DNA from: DATKPE01 sp035524335
GTDB lineage: Bacteria > Bacteroidota > Ignavibacteria > UBA10030 > SZUA-254
Length of the DNA stretch: 64,000 bases
Direction: 5' to 3'
Assembly (NCBI GenBank): GCA_035524335.1
Contig: DATKPE010000012.1
Coordinates: 1-64,000, forward strand
In this document: positions 47,504 to 55,838 of the stretch, in pieces
How positions within the stretch are numbered: the stretch's first letter is position 1
How the letters are laid out: every line of letters begins with the position of its first letter
Notes under the pieces: generated by a model
Databases searched by the model: none
The model's input: the letters and a program-made list of their open reading frames with translations, nothing else
What the model was told of the DNA's origin: nothing
Translations under genes and position numbers: made by a program

Positions 47504-50308
47504 ATGAAAAACTTCATCCTGATATGCGGAATCTGTCTTGCGGCGGTTTTCTTTCCGGACAGAGCGGGCAGTCAGATTTTGAACGTGCCGCTCGTGATAC
47601 AGGAACAGAATGAATGGTGCTGGGACGCCACGAGCTGTTGCGTGCTGGGCTACTACGGCGTCGATGTCGATCAGTGCGTTGTGGCGGAGTTCACCCGCAC
47701 CCATGCGGTCTGGCACAATTTCGGATCGGTCAACTGCTGTGAGGATCCGGGCCAGGGATGCAACTACCCCAACCAAATGTGGGGAGATCCGGGAAGCGCC
47801 CAGGCTGTGATGCAGGAGTGGGGGGTCCAGAATTACGGATATTATCCCAACCTCTCGCCGGAGCAGATTCAGTCGGAACTGGCGGCGGCCCATCCCTTCA
47901 TCATGCTCTGGTCCTGGACGACGGGAGGGGGACACGCCCTGGTGGGGCACGGTCTGATCGGATCCTCGCTGTATTATATGGATCCCTGGCCCGGCGACGG
48001 ATACACCATCGCCGACTACAGCTGGGTTGTCAGTTCGTCCGATCATACCTGGAGCGGCGTCAACGTCATCACGAGCCCGTTTGTCGACAACCCGCTCCCC
48101 CCGACCGGTCTGAGCGCCTACAGCGATTACCGCACGCCGACTGCTGTGACGCTACGCTGGAGCGATCCCACGGCGATGAGAAGCGGGCTGGAGATTCCCG
48201 CATTCACGATCGATATATTCCGCGATACGACGCTGATCGGACAGGTGGGAGGCGGCATCATGAGCTTCACCGACACGGGGCTCGTCACGCATGCGCTCTG
48301 CCGGTACCGGGTGCGCGCCGAAGTATCGGGTATACGCGGATCGGCGGTCCTCGATTCCTGTTTTGCCGGCGGCAGTGCGATACCGCAGGCCCCGACCTCT
48401 TTCTGGGCGCGGGACGGCGCGGACGGTTCCCATCTCTGGTGGGTGAATCCTTCCCGGCAGATCGACGGGACCCCGCTGAACGATATGGGCCAGATTCTCA
48501 TCTACCGGGACGGAATTCTTGTCGACAGCGCCGCCCAGTCGTCCGCGGACTCGGGGCAGGTCCGTTTTCATGTTGATCCTGCGGCCGGATATCATGCCTA
48601 TTATCTCCGAACCCGCGACACGGAATCGCCCGCGCACGCCAGCGACGCGACCGCACAGGTTATCGCCTTTGGCGGGCTCGCCACTTCGGACGTGGAGGAT
48701 TTCGAGAACGGTACGGCGAATCTCTACCGGATCGGCTCCTGGGATACAACGCAGGCGCTGGCCCTCAGCGGCCGCGCCTCGCTTACCGACAGTCCGTACG
48801 GCAACAGCCTTCCGGGGACGATCTCCGACGTCTGGTTCCCGCCGTGCATACTGTCCGATGAATCGTTCCTGCAGTTGTATCAGATCGCGATCGTCGATCC
48901 GGCCACGTCGCTCGCCAGAATCGATATCAGCACCGATAACCGGCATTCATTCAAAACGCTCGGCATCTACAACTGGAATTCCTTCCCGGAATGGGCCGAT
49001 TCCGTCGCGAACCCGGGTGACTGGAGAAAAACGCTGTTCGATCTCCGGAAATATCTGTTCGATACCGTCACGGTCCGTCTCCGGCTGGTCACCACGACCC
49101 ACAACATGGGGGACGGCTGGTACATCGACAGCGTGAGCGTGCTCCCCTCCAACCTGATTGTGACCGATTCGATCAGAACGGTGTCGGGCTGGAACCTTCT
49201 GTCGCTCCCGGTGAAGCCTTCCGCAACCCGCTGTGCCGATCTCTATCCGTGCGCATCGTCCCCGGCATTCGCATACACGGGCGCGTACGAACCGATCGAT
49301 TCCGTCTGTGCGGGACTCGGGTTCTGGCTGAAGTTCGATACCGCCTCGGTGATTCCGATGACCGGCAGGGATGTAACCTCCGACAGCATTGCGGTCGCCG
49401 CCGGATGGAATATCATCGGCGCCCTTACGGAATCCGTCCCTCTCTCCTCGGTGACGGTCCATCCCCCGGATCTGCTGGAATCGCAGTTCTTCGCTTATGA
49501 CGGCGGGTATTCCATCGCCTCTTCTCTTGACCCCGGAAAAGGATACTGGGTCCGGACGAAGCAGAGCGGCGCCATCGTTCTGAGAGCCGGATCGGCGGTT
49601 CCGGAAGCCGCAGGCATCCGGAAAACCGATACACCGGCAGGAGAGAATCTGCTCTTCCTGTCGGATGTGGCCGGGCATTCGCAAACCCTGACCTTCGGTG
49701 CGGGAAACGGTACATCCCGGGCGAGGGTTCCGGATGTTCTTCCGCCCCTGCCGCCGGGCGGCATGTTCGATATCCGGTTCGCTACCGGCAGGAGCCGATC
49801 GGTCGTTCCGCCGGACAGCAGAACGGTATGTCTGATCGCGCTCACCGGAGTCCGTTATCCTCTGGAAGTACGGTGGCAGATCCATTCCGGTCAGGCGACC
49901 GGCTGGGCACTGCAGTTTGATTCAACGACACTCGGGATGAAAGGAAACGGCACTGCGACGATTCCGGCGTCTCCAGGCACACTGGAGCTGGTCTACACCC
50001 CGGGCGGTCTGCAGGAGATCCCGGTCGCATTTTCACTGGCACAGAATTATCCCAATCCGTTCAACCCCTCCACCGCGGTCGGATACGGGCTCCCGGTCGA
50101 TTGCCGCGTAAAACTGGAGGTGTACAATGTCATCGGCGGGCTGGTCGCGAGACTCAGGGATGGGGTCGAGCGGGCCGGTTACCGGCGCGCCGTGTGGAAC
50201 GCGTCCTCGCTTCCGTCGGGGATATATTTTTACCGCCTCGAGGCGGCCGGCGTCGCCGATGCGAAAACCGCATTCGTCGAGGTCAAAAAAATGCTCCTGC
50301 TCAAGTAA
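47504..50308 (+). CDS. T9SS-secreted C70 (AvrRpt2-type) papain-like cysteine peptidase
   Basis: 934 residues from ATG 47504 behind GGGAG; the frame upstream is shadow. After the signal peptide (about 1-23) a C70 domain spans about 26-185: QEQNEWCWDATSCC (oxyanion Gln, nucleophile C39), GGGHALVGHG (H144) and YYMDPWPGDGY (D160) give the papain-type triad. Several extra Cys (45, 46, 58, 78, 79, 86) suggest disulfides. Two FN3-like domains (about 190-390), a jelly-roll-like domain (about 400-550), a GWN/GYW twofold module (about 555-695) and a T9SS tail (ending MLLLK) follow. It should cleave proteins outside the cell. Homologous domains occur in plant-pathogen effectors and soil-bacterial exoenzymes. 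Confidence 0.9.
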   Translation: MKNFILICGICLAAVFFPDRAGSQILNVPLVIQEQNEWCWDATSCCVLGYYGVDVDQCVVAEFTRTHAVWHNFGSVNCCEDPGQGCNYPNQMWGDPGSAQAVMQEWGVQNYGYYPNLSPEQIQSELAAAHPFIMLWSWTTGGGHALVGHGLIGSSLYYMDPWPGDGYTIADYSWVVSSSDHTWSGVNVITSPFVDNPLPPTGLSAYSDYRTPTAVTLRWSDPTAMRSGLEIPAFTIDIFRDTTLIGQVGGGIMSFTDTGLVTHALCRYRVRAEVSGIRGSAVLDSCFAGGSAIPQAPTSFWARDGADGSHLWWVNPSRQIDGTPLNDMGQILIYRDGILVDSAAQSSADSGQVRFHVDPAAGYHAYYLRTRDTESPAHASDATAQVIAFGGLATSDVEDFENGTANLYRIGSWDTTQALALSGRASLTDSPYGNSLPGTISDVWFPPCILSDESFLQLYQIAIVDPATSLARIDISTDNRHSFKTLGIYNWNSFPEWADSVANPGDWRKTLFDLRKYLFDTVTVRLRLVTTTHNMGDGWYIDSVSVLPSNLIVTDSIRTVSGWNLLSLPVKPSATRCADLYPCASSPAFAYTGAYEPIDSVCAGLGFWLKFDTASVIPMTGRDVTSDSIAVAAGWNIIGALTESVPLSSVTVHPPDLLESQFFAYDGGYSIASSLDPGKGYWVRTKQSGAIVLRAGSAVPEAAGIRKTDTPAGENLLFLSDVAGHSQTLTFGAGNGTSRARVPDVLPPLPPGGMFDIRFATGRSRSVVPPDSRTVCLIALTGVRYPLEVRWQIHSGQATGWALQFDSTTLGMKGNGTATIPASPGTLELVYTPGGLQEIPVAFSLAQNYPNPFNPSTAVGYGLPVDCRVKLEVYNVIGGLVARLRDGVERAGYRRAVWNASSLPSGIYFYRLEAAGVADAKTAFVEVKKMLLLK

Positions 50309-50332
50309 AAACTGTGTGCCTGACACGCACTG

Positions 50333-50361
50333 AACCCGGTCATGTGTAGACCGGGTTTTTT
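50333..50361 (+). terminator. Intrinsic terminator of the C70 operon
   Basis: Arms AACCCGGTC and GACCGGGTT around a 7-nt loop, followed by TTTT, 25 bp after the stop at 50308. Confidence 0.9.
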
Positions 50362-50483
50362 ATGATCCGGAATGGCAACGGCAGAAGGGCACGGGCGTAA
50401 CACCGCCCGAATTCCTGGAGGGTCGTGCAACTATCACCGCCGGATCTTCGTATATATTCATCAATCAGCAGAAGGTGAGGACG

Positions 50484-51917
50484 ATGAACAGGCGTACAAT
50501 CATGCTGTCGGCAGTTCTGGCGGGTTTTCTTATACTGCAGAGTATTGTTTCCGCCCGGCAGGCGGGCGAACTGGCGGCAACGCCGGAGGGAAGGATCGTA
50601 CAGTCCTATATCGCCGCGTTCAATGCTCAGGACGAACTGCAGATGAAACGTTTTCTGGAAACGAACCTGGCGCCGGAGGCGCTGAAGGAGCGGAGCGTCG
50701 ATCAGCGGATGGAACGGTTCCGGATGATGAAATCGGATATCCGGTCGATCACACTCACCGGCCTGTTCGCCTCCCGTCCGGGAGAGGTTGCGGTGAAGGC
50801 CCGGAACGGTTCAGGGGGAGCGATCACGCTCACGTTCGGTTTCACGCCTGATCCGGTTAAAATGACAACGCTCCGGATCGAGCTCGGGGATCAGCCGCCG
50901 GCGCAGGGCGGACCGCCGATTCCGGCAGGAGCAATCCTGGATTCGATGAAGCAGGCGATCGAGAGCCGCGTCTCCGCCGATCAGTTCTCGGGTGCCGTTC
51001 TGATTGCGCAGGATTCGACATTGCTGTATACACACGCATGGGGAAGCGCCGACAAGCGGTTCTCCACTCCCAATACCGTCGAAACAAAATTCAATCTCGG
51101 GTCGATCAACAAGCTGTTCACCCGTCTGGCTGTCGGTCAGCTTGCGGAGGCGGGGAAGTTGTCGTTCGACGATCACTTCATCCGCTATCTTCCGGATTAT
51201 CCGGATCCGGAGATCGCACGCAAGGTCACCATTCGGCAGTTGTTGACCATGACGTCGGGCATGGGAGATTTCTTCGGGGATGAATTCGCCGCGGCCCCCA
51301 AGAACCGCATCCGTTCGCTTGCGGATTATCTTCCGTTCTTCGTCCACAAGCCGCTCGAATTCGAACCGGGAACGTCACAGCGGTACTCAAACGCGGGTTA
51401 CATCGTTCTCGGTCTGATCATCGAGAAAATTTCGGGGGAAAATTACTACGATTATGTGAACAGCCATATCGTCCGCCCGGCGGGAATGACCGGTACGGGA
51501 TATTTTGAGATGGACGGCGTCACGCCGAACCTCGCCACCGGCTATCAGCATCCCGGGGGATCCGGCAGCGGATGGGAATGCAACATCTACACAGCGCCGG
51601 CCCGGGGAAGTTCTGCCGGGGGAGGATATTCGACCGTCGGCGACATGCTGAGGTTTCTCCGCGCGATCCGTTCCGGACGCCTGCTGACTCCGCGCTATTC
51701 GGAATGGATATTCACCGGCGCTCTCCCGCACTCCGATCCCTCCCTGCCGGTCAGAACCGGAAGCCTCGGGATCGCGGGCGGCGCTCCGGGCATCAACGCT
51801 GCAGTTGAATACGATGCGGATCGGGACAGGGCCATCATCGTGCTTTCAAACTACAGCCCTCCGGCCGCCGTCGATCTCGCCGCTCTCCTGCGGGCATACA
51901 TGAACCGGATCAGGTGA
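50484..51917 (+). CDS. Serine hydrolase of the beta-lactamase/DD-peptidase (class C) fold
   Basis: 477 residues from ATG 50484, 5-10 nt after GAAGGTGAGG. The signal peptide is about 7-24. Residues about 30-135 form a DUF3887/NTF2-like or accessory domain (IVQSYIAAFNAQDELQMKRFL). The catalytic domain has SxxK S207-INK210, YxN Y301-SN303, and a C-terminal GIAGGAPG in place of the usual HxG. These enzymes act as esterases or D-amino-acid peptidases more often than as beta-lactamases. It has no T9SS tail, so it is likely periplasmic. No regulator lies next to it. Confidence 0.88.
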   Translation: MNRRTIMLSAVLAGFLILQSIVSARQAGELAATPEGRIVQSYIAAFNAQDELQMKRFLETNLAPEALKERSVDQRMERFRMMKSDIRSITLTGLFASRPGEVAVKARNGSGGAITLTFGFTPDPVKMTTLRIELGDQPPAQGGPPIPAGAILDSMKQAIESRVSADQFSGAVLIAQDSTLLYTHAWGSADKRFSTPNTVETKFNLGSINKLFTRLAVGQLAEAGKLSFDDHFIRYLPDYPDPEIARKVTIRQLLTMTSGMGDFFGDEFAAAPKNRIRSLADYLPFFVHKPLEFEPGTSQRYSNAGYIVLGLIIEKISGENYYDYVNSHIVRPAGMTGTGYFEMDGVTPNLATGYQHPGGSGSGWECNIYTAPARGSSAGGGYSTVGDMLRFLRAIRSGRLLTPRYSEWIFTGALPHSDPSLPVRTGSLGIAGGAPGINAAVEYDADRDRAIIVLSNYSPPAAVDLAALLRAYMNRIR

Positions 51918-51952
51918 ACCGGATCCGGGAGGCCTGATTTTCCGCCGGTCTC

Positions 51953-51981
51953 TTGCCCGCTCCGTGTGGTCTGCGTATATT
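51953..51981 (+). promoter_or_regulatory. Sigma-70-type promoter of the ICMT-like gene
   Basis: TTGCCC, 17-bp spacer, TATATT. The start would be near 51988, giving a leader of only about 14 nt before ATG 52002. Confidence 0.5.
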
Positions 51982-52001
51982 CTACGGGGACATCCTCTGC
52001 C

Positions 52002-52769
52002 ATGATGATTCCGAACGAAACAGATCCCCTCTCAACCCCGGAGCATAACGCGCGGCATGCGCTGGACTCCGACCGGAGCGTCGCCGGAAAACCGGACCAC
52101 CTGTATCTGAGAGCCACAGTATCCTGTCTTGTTCTGCTTATCGTGATGTCGCTTCTTCTCTTCGTCTGTGCGGGAACAGTTGCGTATCCGGAAGGATGGA
52201 ACTATCTCGCGCTGTCCGGCCTCTCGGGCGCCGGTATTACCCTCTACCTGATGAAAAAAGACCCGTCACTCCTGCGGAGGCGGATGCGCGGGGGACCGAC
52301 AGCGGAACGCCAGCCGAAACAGAAAATCATCCAGCTGATCGCAGGCATCGGCTATTTCGGAGCTCTCGCAGTTCCGGCGGCTGTGCGCCGTGCGGGCTGG
52401 CCTGCTCTTCCGCTCTGGGCGGTGATCGCGGGGGATGCGGTCTATCTGGCGGGGAACTCTCTCATCTTCCTCGTCTGCCGTGTCAACCCGTTTGCCGCAT
52501 CGACGATCGGCATCGCGCCGGGTCAGACGGTGGTATCGGACGGGCCGTATGCGGTGGTTCGCCATCCGATGTATGCCGGCGCGCTCCTGATGATGGCCGC
52601 CATGCCTCTGACGCTTGGCTCGCTCGCAGGTTTCCTGCCCTCCGCCGTTGTCGTTCTGGCAATGGTCCGGCGGTTGTTGGAGGAGGAAAAATTTCTCGCC
52701 GTCAATCTGCCCGGTTACGGGCAATATATGAGGAACGTTCCGCATCGCCTTCTGCCGGGGTTCTGGTGA
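52002..52769 (+). CDS. Isoprenylcysteine-methyltransferase-like (ICMT/PEMT) membrane protein
   Basis: 255 residues from ATG 52002 (MMIPNETDPLS). An in-frame start at 51966 lies within the promoter and is rejected. Five membrane helices follow a polar N-terminus. The C-terminal signature VVSDGPYAVVRHPMYAGALLM followed by a helix and EEEKFLAVNLPGYGQYM is that of the ICMT/phospholipid methyltransferase family, which uses SAM. In bacteria the acceptors are mostly unknown lipids or quinone-like molecules. It is followed 69 bp later by another SAM methyltransferase gene. Confidence 0.87.
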   Translation: MMIPNETDPLSTPEHNARHALDSDRSVAGKPDHLYLRATVSCLVLLIVMSLLLFVCAGTVAYPEGWNYLALSGLSGAGITLYLMKKDPSLLRRRMRGGPTAERQPKQKIIQLIAGIGYFGALAVPAAVRRAGWPALPLWAVIAGDAVYLAGNSLIFLVCRVNPFAASTIGIAPGQTVVSDGPYAVVRHPMYAGALLMMAAMPLTLGSLAGFLPSAVVVLAMVRRLLEEEKFLAVNLPGYGQYMRNVPHRLLPGFW

Positions 52770-52838
52770 TCCGGATCTCCTGCGGAGGTACGGTGCAGTG
52801 GGAGAAATGATTATACAACAGTTCTGAACGGATGGACA

Positions 52839-53411
52839 ATGAAAGGTGCGCAGAACATGGAACGAAACCGGGTATGTCCGGTGGAACGTGCCGGCTCGCT
52901 CGACAGCCGTTTCCGCCGGTATCTGCAGAATCCCGAAGCAATATTGGCGCCGTATGTTCGTCCCGGCATGACGGCTCTCGATATCGGCTGTGGGCCGGGG
53001 TTTTTCACACAGGCGCTGGCAATGCTGGTCGGGGATCAGGGAACCGTCCTCGCCGCCGACCTTCAGGAAGGGATGCTGGAGAAAGCGAGGAAGAAAATCA
53101 TTGCCGCGGGATATGACGCACGTGTCCGGTTTGTCCGGTGCGACACGGCGGACATCCGTATTCCGGGCAGGGTCGATTTCGTCCTGGCCTTCTACATGGT
53201 CCACGAAGTACCGGACAGGCCCCGGTTTTTCAGCCAGATCCATGATGTTCTGGCAGACCGCGGAGAATTCCTGCTTGTCGAACCGGCCTTATTTCATGTC
53301 TCACGAAGTGAATTCGAGTCTGTTCTCCTCACCGCCGGCAGGTGCGGATTCGGGGCATCCCCCGGGCCGAAGGTCCGTTTCAGCCGGTCGGCCCTGCTCC
53401 GGCACGCCTGA
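52839..53411 (+). CDS. Class I SAM-dependent methyltransferase
   Basis: 190 residues. Motif I is ALDIGCGPGFFTQAL (46-60), an acidic end of strand 2 follows (VLAADLQEGMLEKAR), then VRFVRCDTADI and FVLAFYMVHEVPD. This is the UbiE/Methyltransf_25-like Rossmann core, truncated relative to UbiE (about 250 residues). A second Met at residue 7 is an alternative start. Substrate is unknown; proximity to the ICMT-like gene may indicate a shared small-molecule or lipid pathway. Confidence 0.87.
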   Translation: MKGAQNMERNRVCPVERAGSLDSRFRRYLQNPEAILAPYVRPGMTALDIGCGPGFFTQALAMLVGDQGTVLAADLQEGMLEKARKKIIAAGYDARVRFVRCDTADIRIPGRVDFVLAFYMVHEVPDRPRFFSQIHDVLADRGEFLLVEPALFHVSRSEFESVLLTAGRCGFGASPGPKVRFSRSALLRHA

Positions 53412-53443
53412 CGGGACGCCAACGGGCAATCCTCCCCGGCCGA

Positions 53444-53472
53444 TTGACATTACCTTTTTCGTTTCTTACTTT
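53444..53472 (+). promoter_or_regulatory. Sigma-70-type promoter of the STAS-like gene
   Basis: TTGACA, 17-bp spacer, TACTTT (followed by GGG). Predicted start near 53479, leader about 133 nt. Confidence 0.7.
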
Positions 53473-53611
53473 GGGACATCATTCCAGGAGGCAATCCCCG
53501 CATCTGCGGGGCGCGCTCAGCGGCCGGTGCGCAACGGGAAGCGGCACACCGCAGGAACTCCGACCGATAAACCCGGCATGCCGGACTCGTTCATACAGAT
53601 TGGAGGGGTTG

Positions 53612-54001
53612 ATGTCATACACGATGGATGTTGAAGCGAAGGGAAATTACCTGCACATCACGGTGCGGGGGATCAACTCGCCGCAGAACGTGCGAAACTA
53701 CCTGGCGGAGGTGCGCCAGAAATGCATCGATCACCGCACGTCTGCAGTTCTGATCGAGGAGTCGCTGAGCGGGCCGGGACTGCCGTCGCTCGACATCTTC
53801 AATATCGTCCGGGATGCGAGCAAAAACATCCACCCGGTGATCCGGCGTATCGCGTACGTCGATACGAATACGGAACACAGCCTGCGGGAACTGAAATTCG
53901 GTGAAACGGTCGCCGTCAATCGCGGTGTCAATGTAAAAGTGTTTTCGACCGTCGCGGAAGGTGAGAAATGGCTGAAGGGTCTCGCCGAATTTACGGGGTG
54001 A
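53612..54001 (+). CDS. SpoIIAA/STAS-like protein
   Basis: 129 residues from ATG 53612, 5 nt after GGAGGGG; the frame upstream is shadow. The fold pattern (strand MDVEAKGNYLHITV, helix NVRNYLAEVRQKCIDHR, strand SAVLIEESL, helix LDIFNIVRDA, strand RIAYVD, strand VNVKVFSTVAEGEKWL) is that of SpoIIAA-like STAS domains. The Ser/Thr phosphorylation position of anti-sigma antagonists is not clear (ESLSGPGLPS). It could be a stress-response or lipid-binding STAS protein. It has its own promoter and leads the small membrane protein gene 55 bp downstream. Confidence 0.65.
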   Translation: MSYTMDVEAKGNYLHITVRGINSPQNVRNYLAEVRQKCIDHRTSAVLIEESLSGPGLPSLDIFNIVRDASKNIHPVIRRIAYVDTNTEHSLRELKFGETVAVNRGVNVKVFSTVAEGEKWLKGLAEFTG

Positions 54002-54056
54002 CGGCCGCCGGATAACCGGAGTACAAAAACAGCCCGAATATTTAAGGGGTCACTTT

Positions 54057-54506
54057 ATGGAACAGGTCACGCTTGATCTCCAGCCGGAACCTTCAACACC
54101 GCGGATGCGGATCGTCCAGCGGATTATCTTCATTCTGATCGGCATCACCAATATCGTGCAGGGCGTGATCAACAACAACAGCTTCACCTACGTCAACCTC
54201 ATCTTCGGCGTCGGCATCATCGTGTTCGCCCTGTTCTACCGCAGGATCTACAAGCCGAAGATCTTCACGTTCGATGACGAAGGGATCGAAGGACCGATCA
54301 ATGCCGACGAAAGCGTCAGGTTGCGGTGGTCCGATGTGCGCCGCATCGAAGCACGGATGTTTGCGATAAAGCTGATCACCCGCACCCGCGGCGAATACCG
54401 GATCTACCTCGGAAATCTCACCTTCGCACAGCATAAGGCGGTGAAACCGAAAATTCTCCAGATCGCAAACGCCCACGGTGTAGACGTCCGGATTTCCGAG
54501 CGCTGA
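54057..54506 (+). CDS. Two-helix membrane protein with PH-like domain
   Basis: 149 residues. Two adjacent helices (about 17-36 and 43-60) are followed by a compact beta-rich domain (IFTFDDEGIEGPINADESVRLRWSDVRRIEARMFAIKLITR) that resembles bacterial PH or YcxB-like domains, ending in a helix. No exact family is recognised. AAGGGGTC lies upstream of the ATG. Confidence 0.75.
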   Translation: MEQVTLDLQPEPSTPRMRIVQRIIFILIGITNIVQGVINNNSFTYVNLIFGVGIIVFALFYRRIYKPKIFTFDDEGIEGPINADESVRLRWSDVRRIEARMFAIKLITRTRGEYRIYLGNLTFAQHKAVKPKILQIANAHGVDVRISER

Positions 54507-55103
54507 CCCGCATTTTCCGGGCACCAATTGCCGTCTGAGGCGCACCCCGCTCCTGCCGGAATTTTACCCTCCTGCGGTACCTCAAAAGCGCTTTTCACCC
54601 GATTCGTGCCCGGGCTGATTTCGTTCTCAAAGGCTCCGTTGCCGGTATCCGGGGCACCCCCTTCATCCATTCTCGCAAAAGAAAGATCTCCTCTTCAATC
54701 CCCGGTTCCATCCAAAATTAAGCAATTCGATCCGTTTTAAGGTATCCGGGGGACGCCGGGTCTCCATACCCGGCTATCGGCATGTCCCTTTTGCCCGCCG
54801 GGTTGCGTAATTCTCTATAGTAACCACCGCCATGTCAAGCAGTAAAAATGCGATTGTCGGAGTCAAACTCCGGTCGGTCCTGATCCTGGTGTTCCCCCGC
54901 GGAACGGAACTGCTCCGGTTATGGAGCGGTCAGCGCAGGATCCGTTTTCAACGGCCATGCGCTCTCCCGGATGAAGGGATTCTCCTCTTTCTGAACTGAG
55001 ACGCCGGCATTGATCGCAGAATGTTCCGATCCGGATCCGGTTAATCGTCATTATGTCAAAATCATCATCATCCACAGGCACATCAACCATCGAGGAATCG
55101 AAC
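54507..55103. other. 597-bp gap without a supported gene
   Basis: A 55-codon frame (54832-54999) exists but has no ribosome site and an unconvincing Arg-rich product. A weak TATAGT (54816-54821) is the only promoter-like element. No hairpin terminator with T-run is seen after 54506. Confidence 0.5.
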
Positions 55104-55658
55104 ATGAATAAACTGTATCTTTTGATCATACCGGCAGTCCTTCTGCTGGTTCTTTCGCTGAATGCATCGGGCCAGGGTCAGACCTATCTCGGCGCCGGCG
55201 TCGACGCCATGATGCCGGTCGGCTCGTTCGGCGATCACTGGGGGGTGGGATTCGGGGCCACGGGCGAACTGGAGTATGCCGTCACGCCCAAAACGAACAT
55301 CACCGGGAAGATCGGCTATCTGTCATGGAGTGCGAACAACGTTCCCTCCGGCGTTAGTGCGACCTACAGCGCCGTGCCGCTCCTTGCCGGTATCAGATAT
55401 TACCCTGAATTCGCAAAGGATCTCCCTGTCCGGTTCTACGGACACCTGGAGATGGGCCTGATGATCGGATCGCTCTCCGTCTCCGGGACGTACGCGTCGC
55501 TCGGATCGGGAAAAACCGATTTCACGATATCCCCCTCCGCCGGCATCGAGATCCCGGCCGGATCGGGCGGCAACGTCGACGCTTCGATCCGCTATTTCGA
55601 CATTTCGGAGAAAAGCAGTATCGGCCTCCGGGTAGGATACAAGTTCCAGATCAACTGA
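55104..55658 (+). CDS. Small outer-membrane beta-barrel protein
   Basis: 184 residues from ATG 55104 after GAGGAA. The signal peptide is about 3-22 (LYLLIIPAVLLLVLSLNASG). Eight amphipathic strands with Gly/aromatic alternation (TYLGAGVDAMMPVG, GVGFGATGELEYAV, PLLAGIRYYP, FYGHLEMGLMIG, DFTISPSAGIEIPAG, SIGLRVGYKFQI) and a terminal aromatic-hydrophobic strand mark the OMP_b-brl/OmpA-barrel family. No function beyond surface location can be assigned. Confidence 0.87.
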   Translation: MNKLYLLIIPAVLLLVLSLNASGQGQTYLGAGVDAMMPVGSFGDHWGVGFGATGELEYAVTPKTNITGKIGYLSWSANNVPSGVSATYSAVPLLAGIRYYPEFAKDLPVRFYGHLEMGLMIGSLSVSGTYASLGSGKTDFTISPSAGIEIPAGSGGNVDASIRYFDISEKSSIGLRVGYKFQIN

Positions 55659-55838
55659 GAAGAATCGCGCCGCCCCGAAACCTTGTTCGTCATCTCCCGC
55701 GATGTCCCCGATTCCACGGCGGAGTGAAGGAACAGGCGGGAAGAGGTGAGGGGCGGAGTTGTTTTGTGCATCTGTCGCGGCAGACGCCGCAGAAAACCGC
55801 TCCGGCATACCTGATGAGCATGAATTGAGGCTGAGTTT

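Noticed and set aside
54832..54999. 55-codon open frame in the 54.5-55.1 kb gap
   Set aside because: No ribosome site, no recognisable features, and an Arg-rich product; not enough to call a gene.
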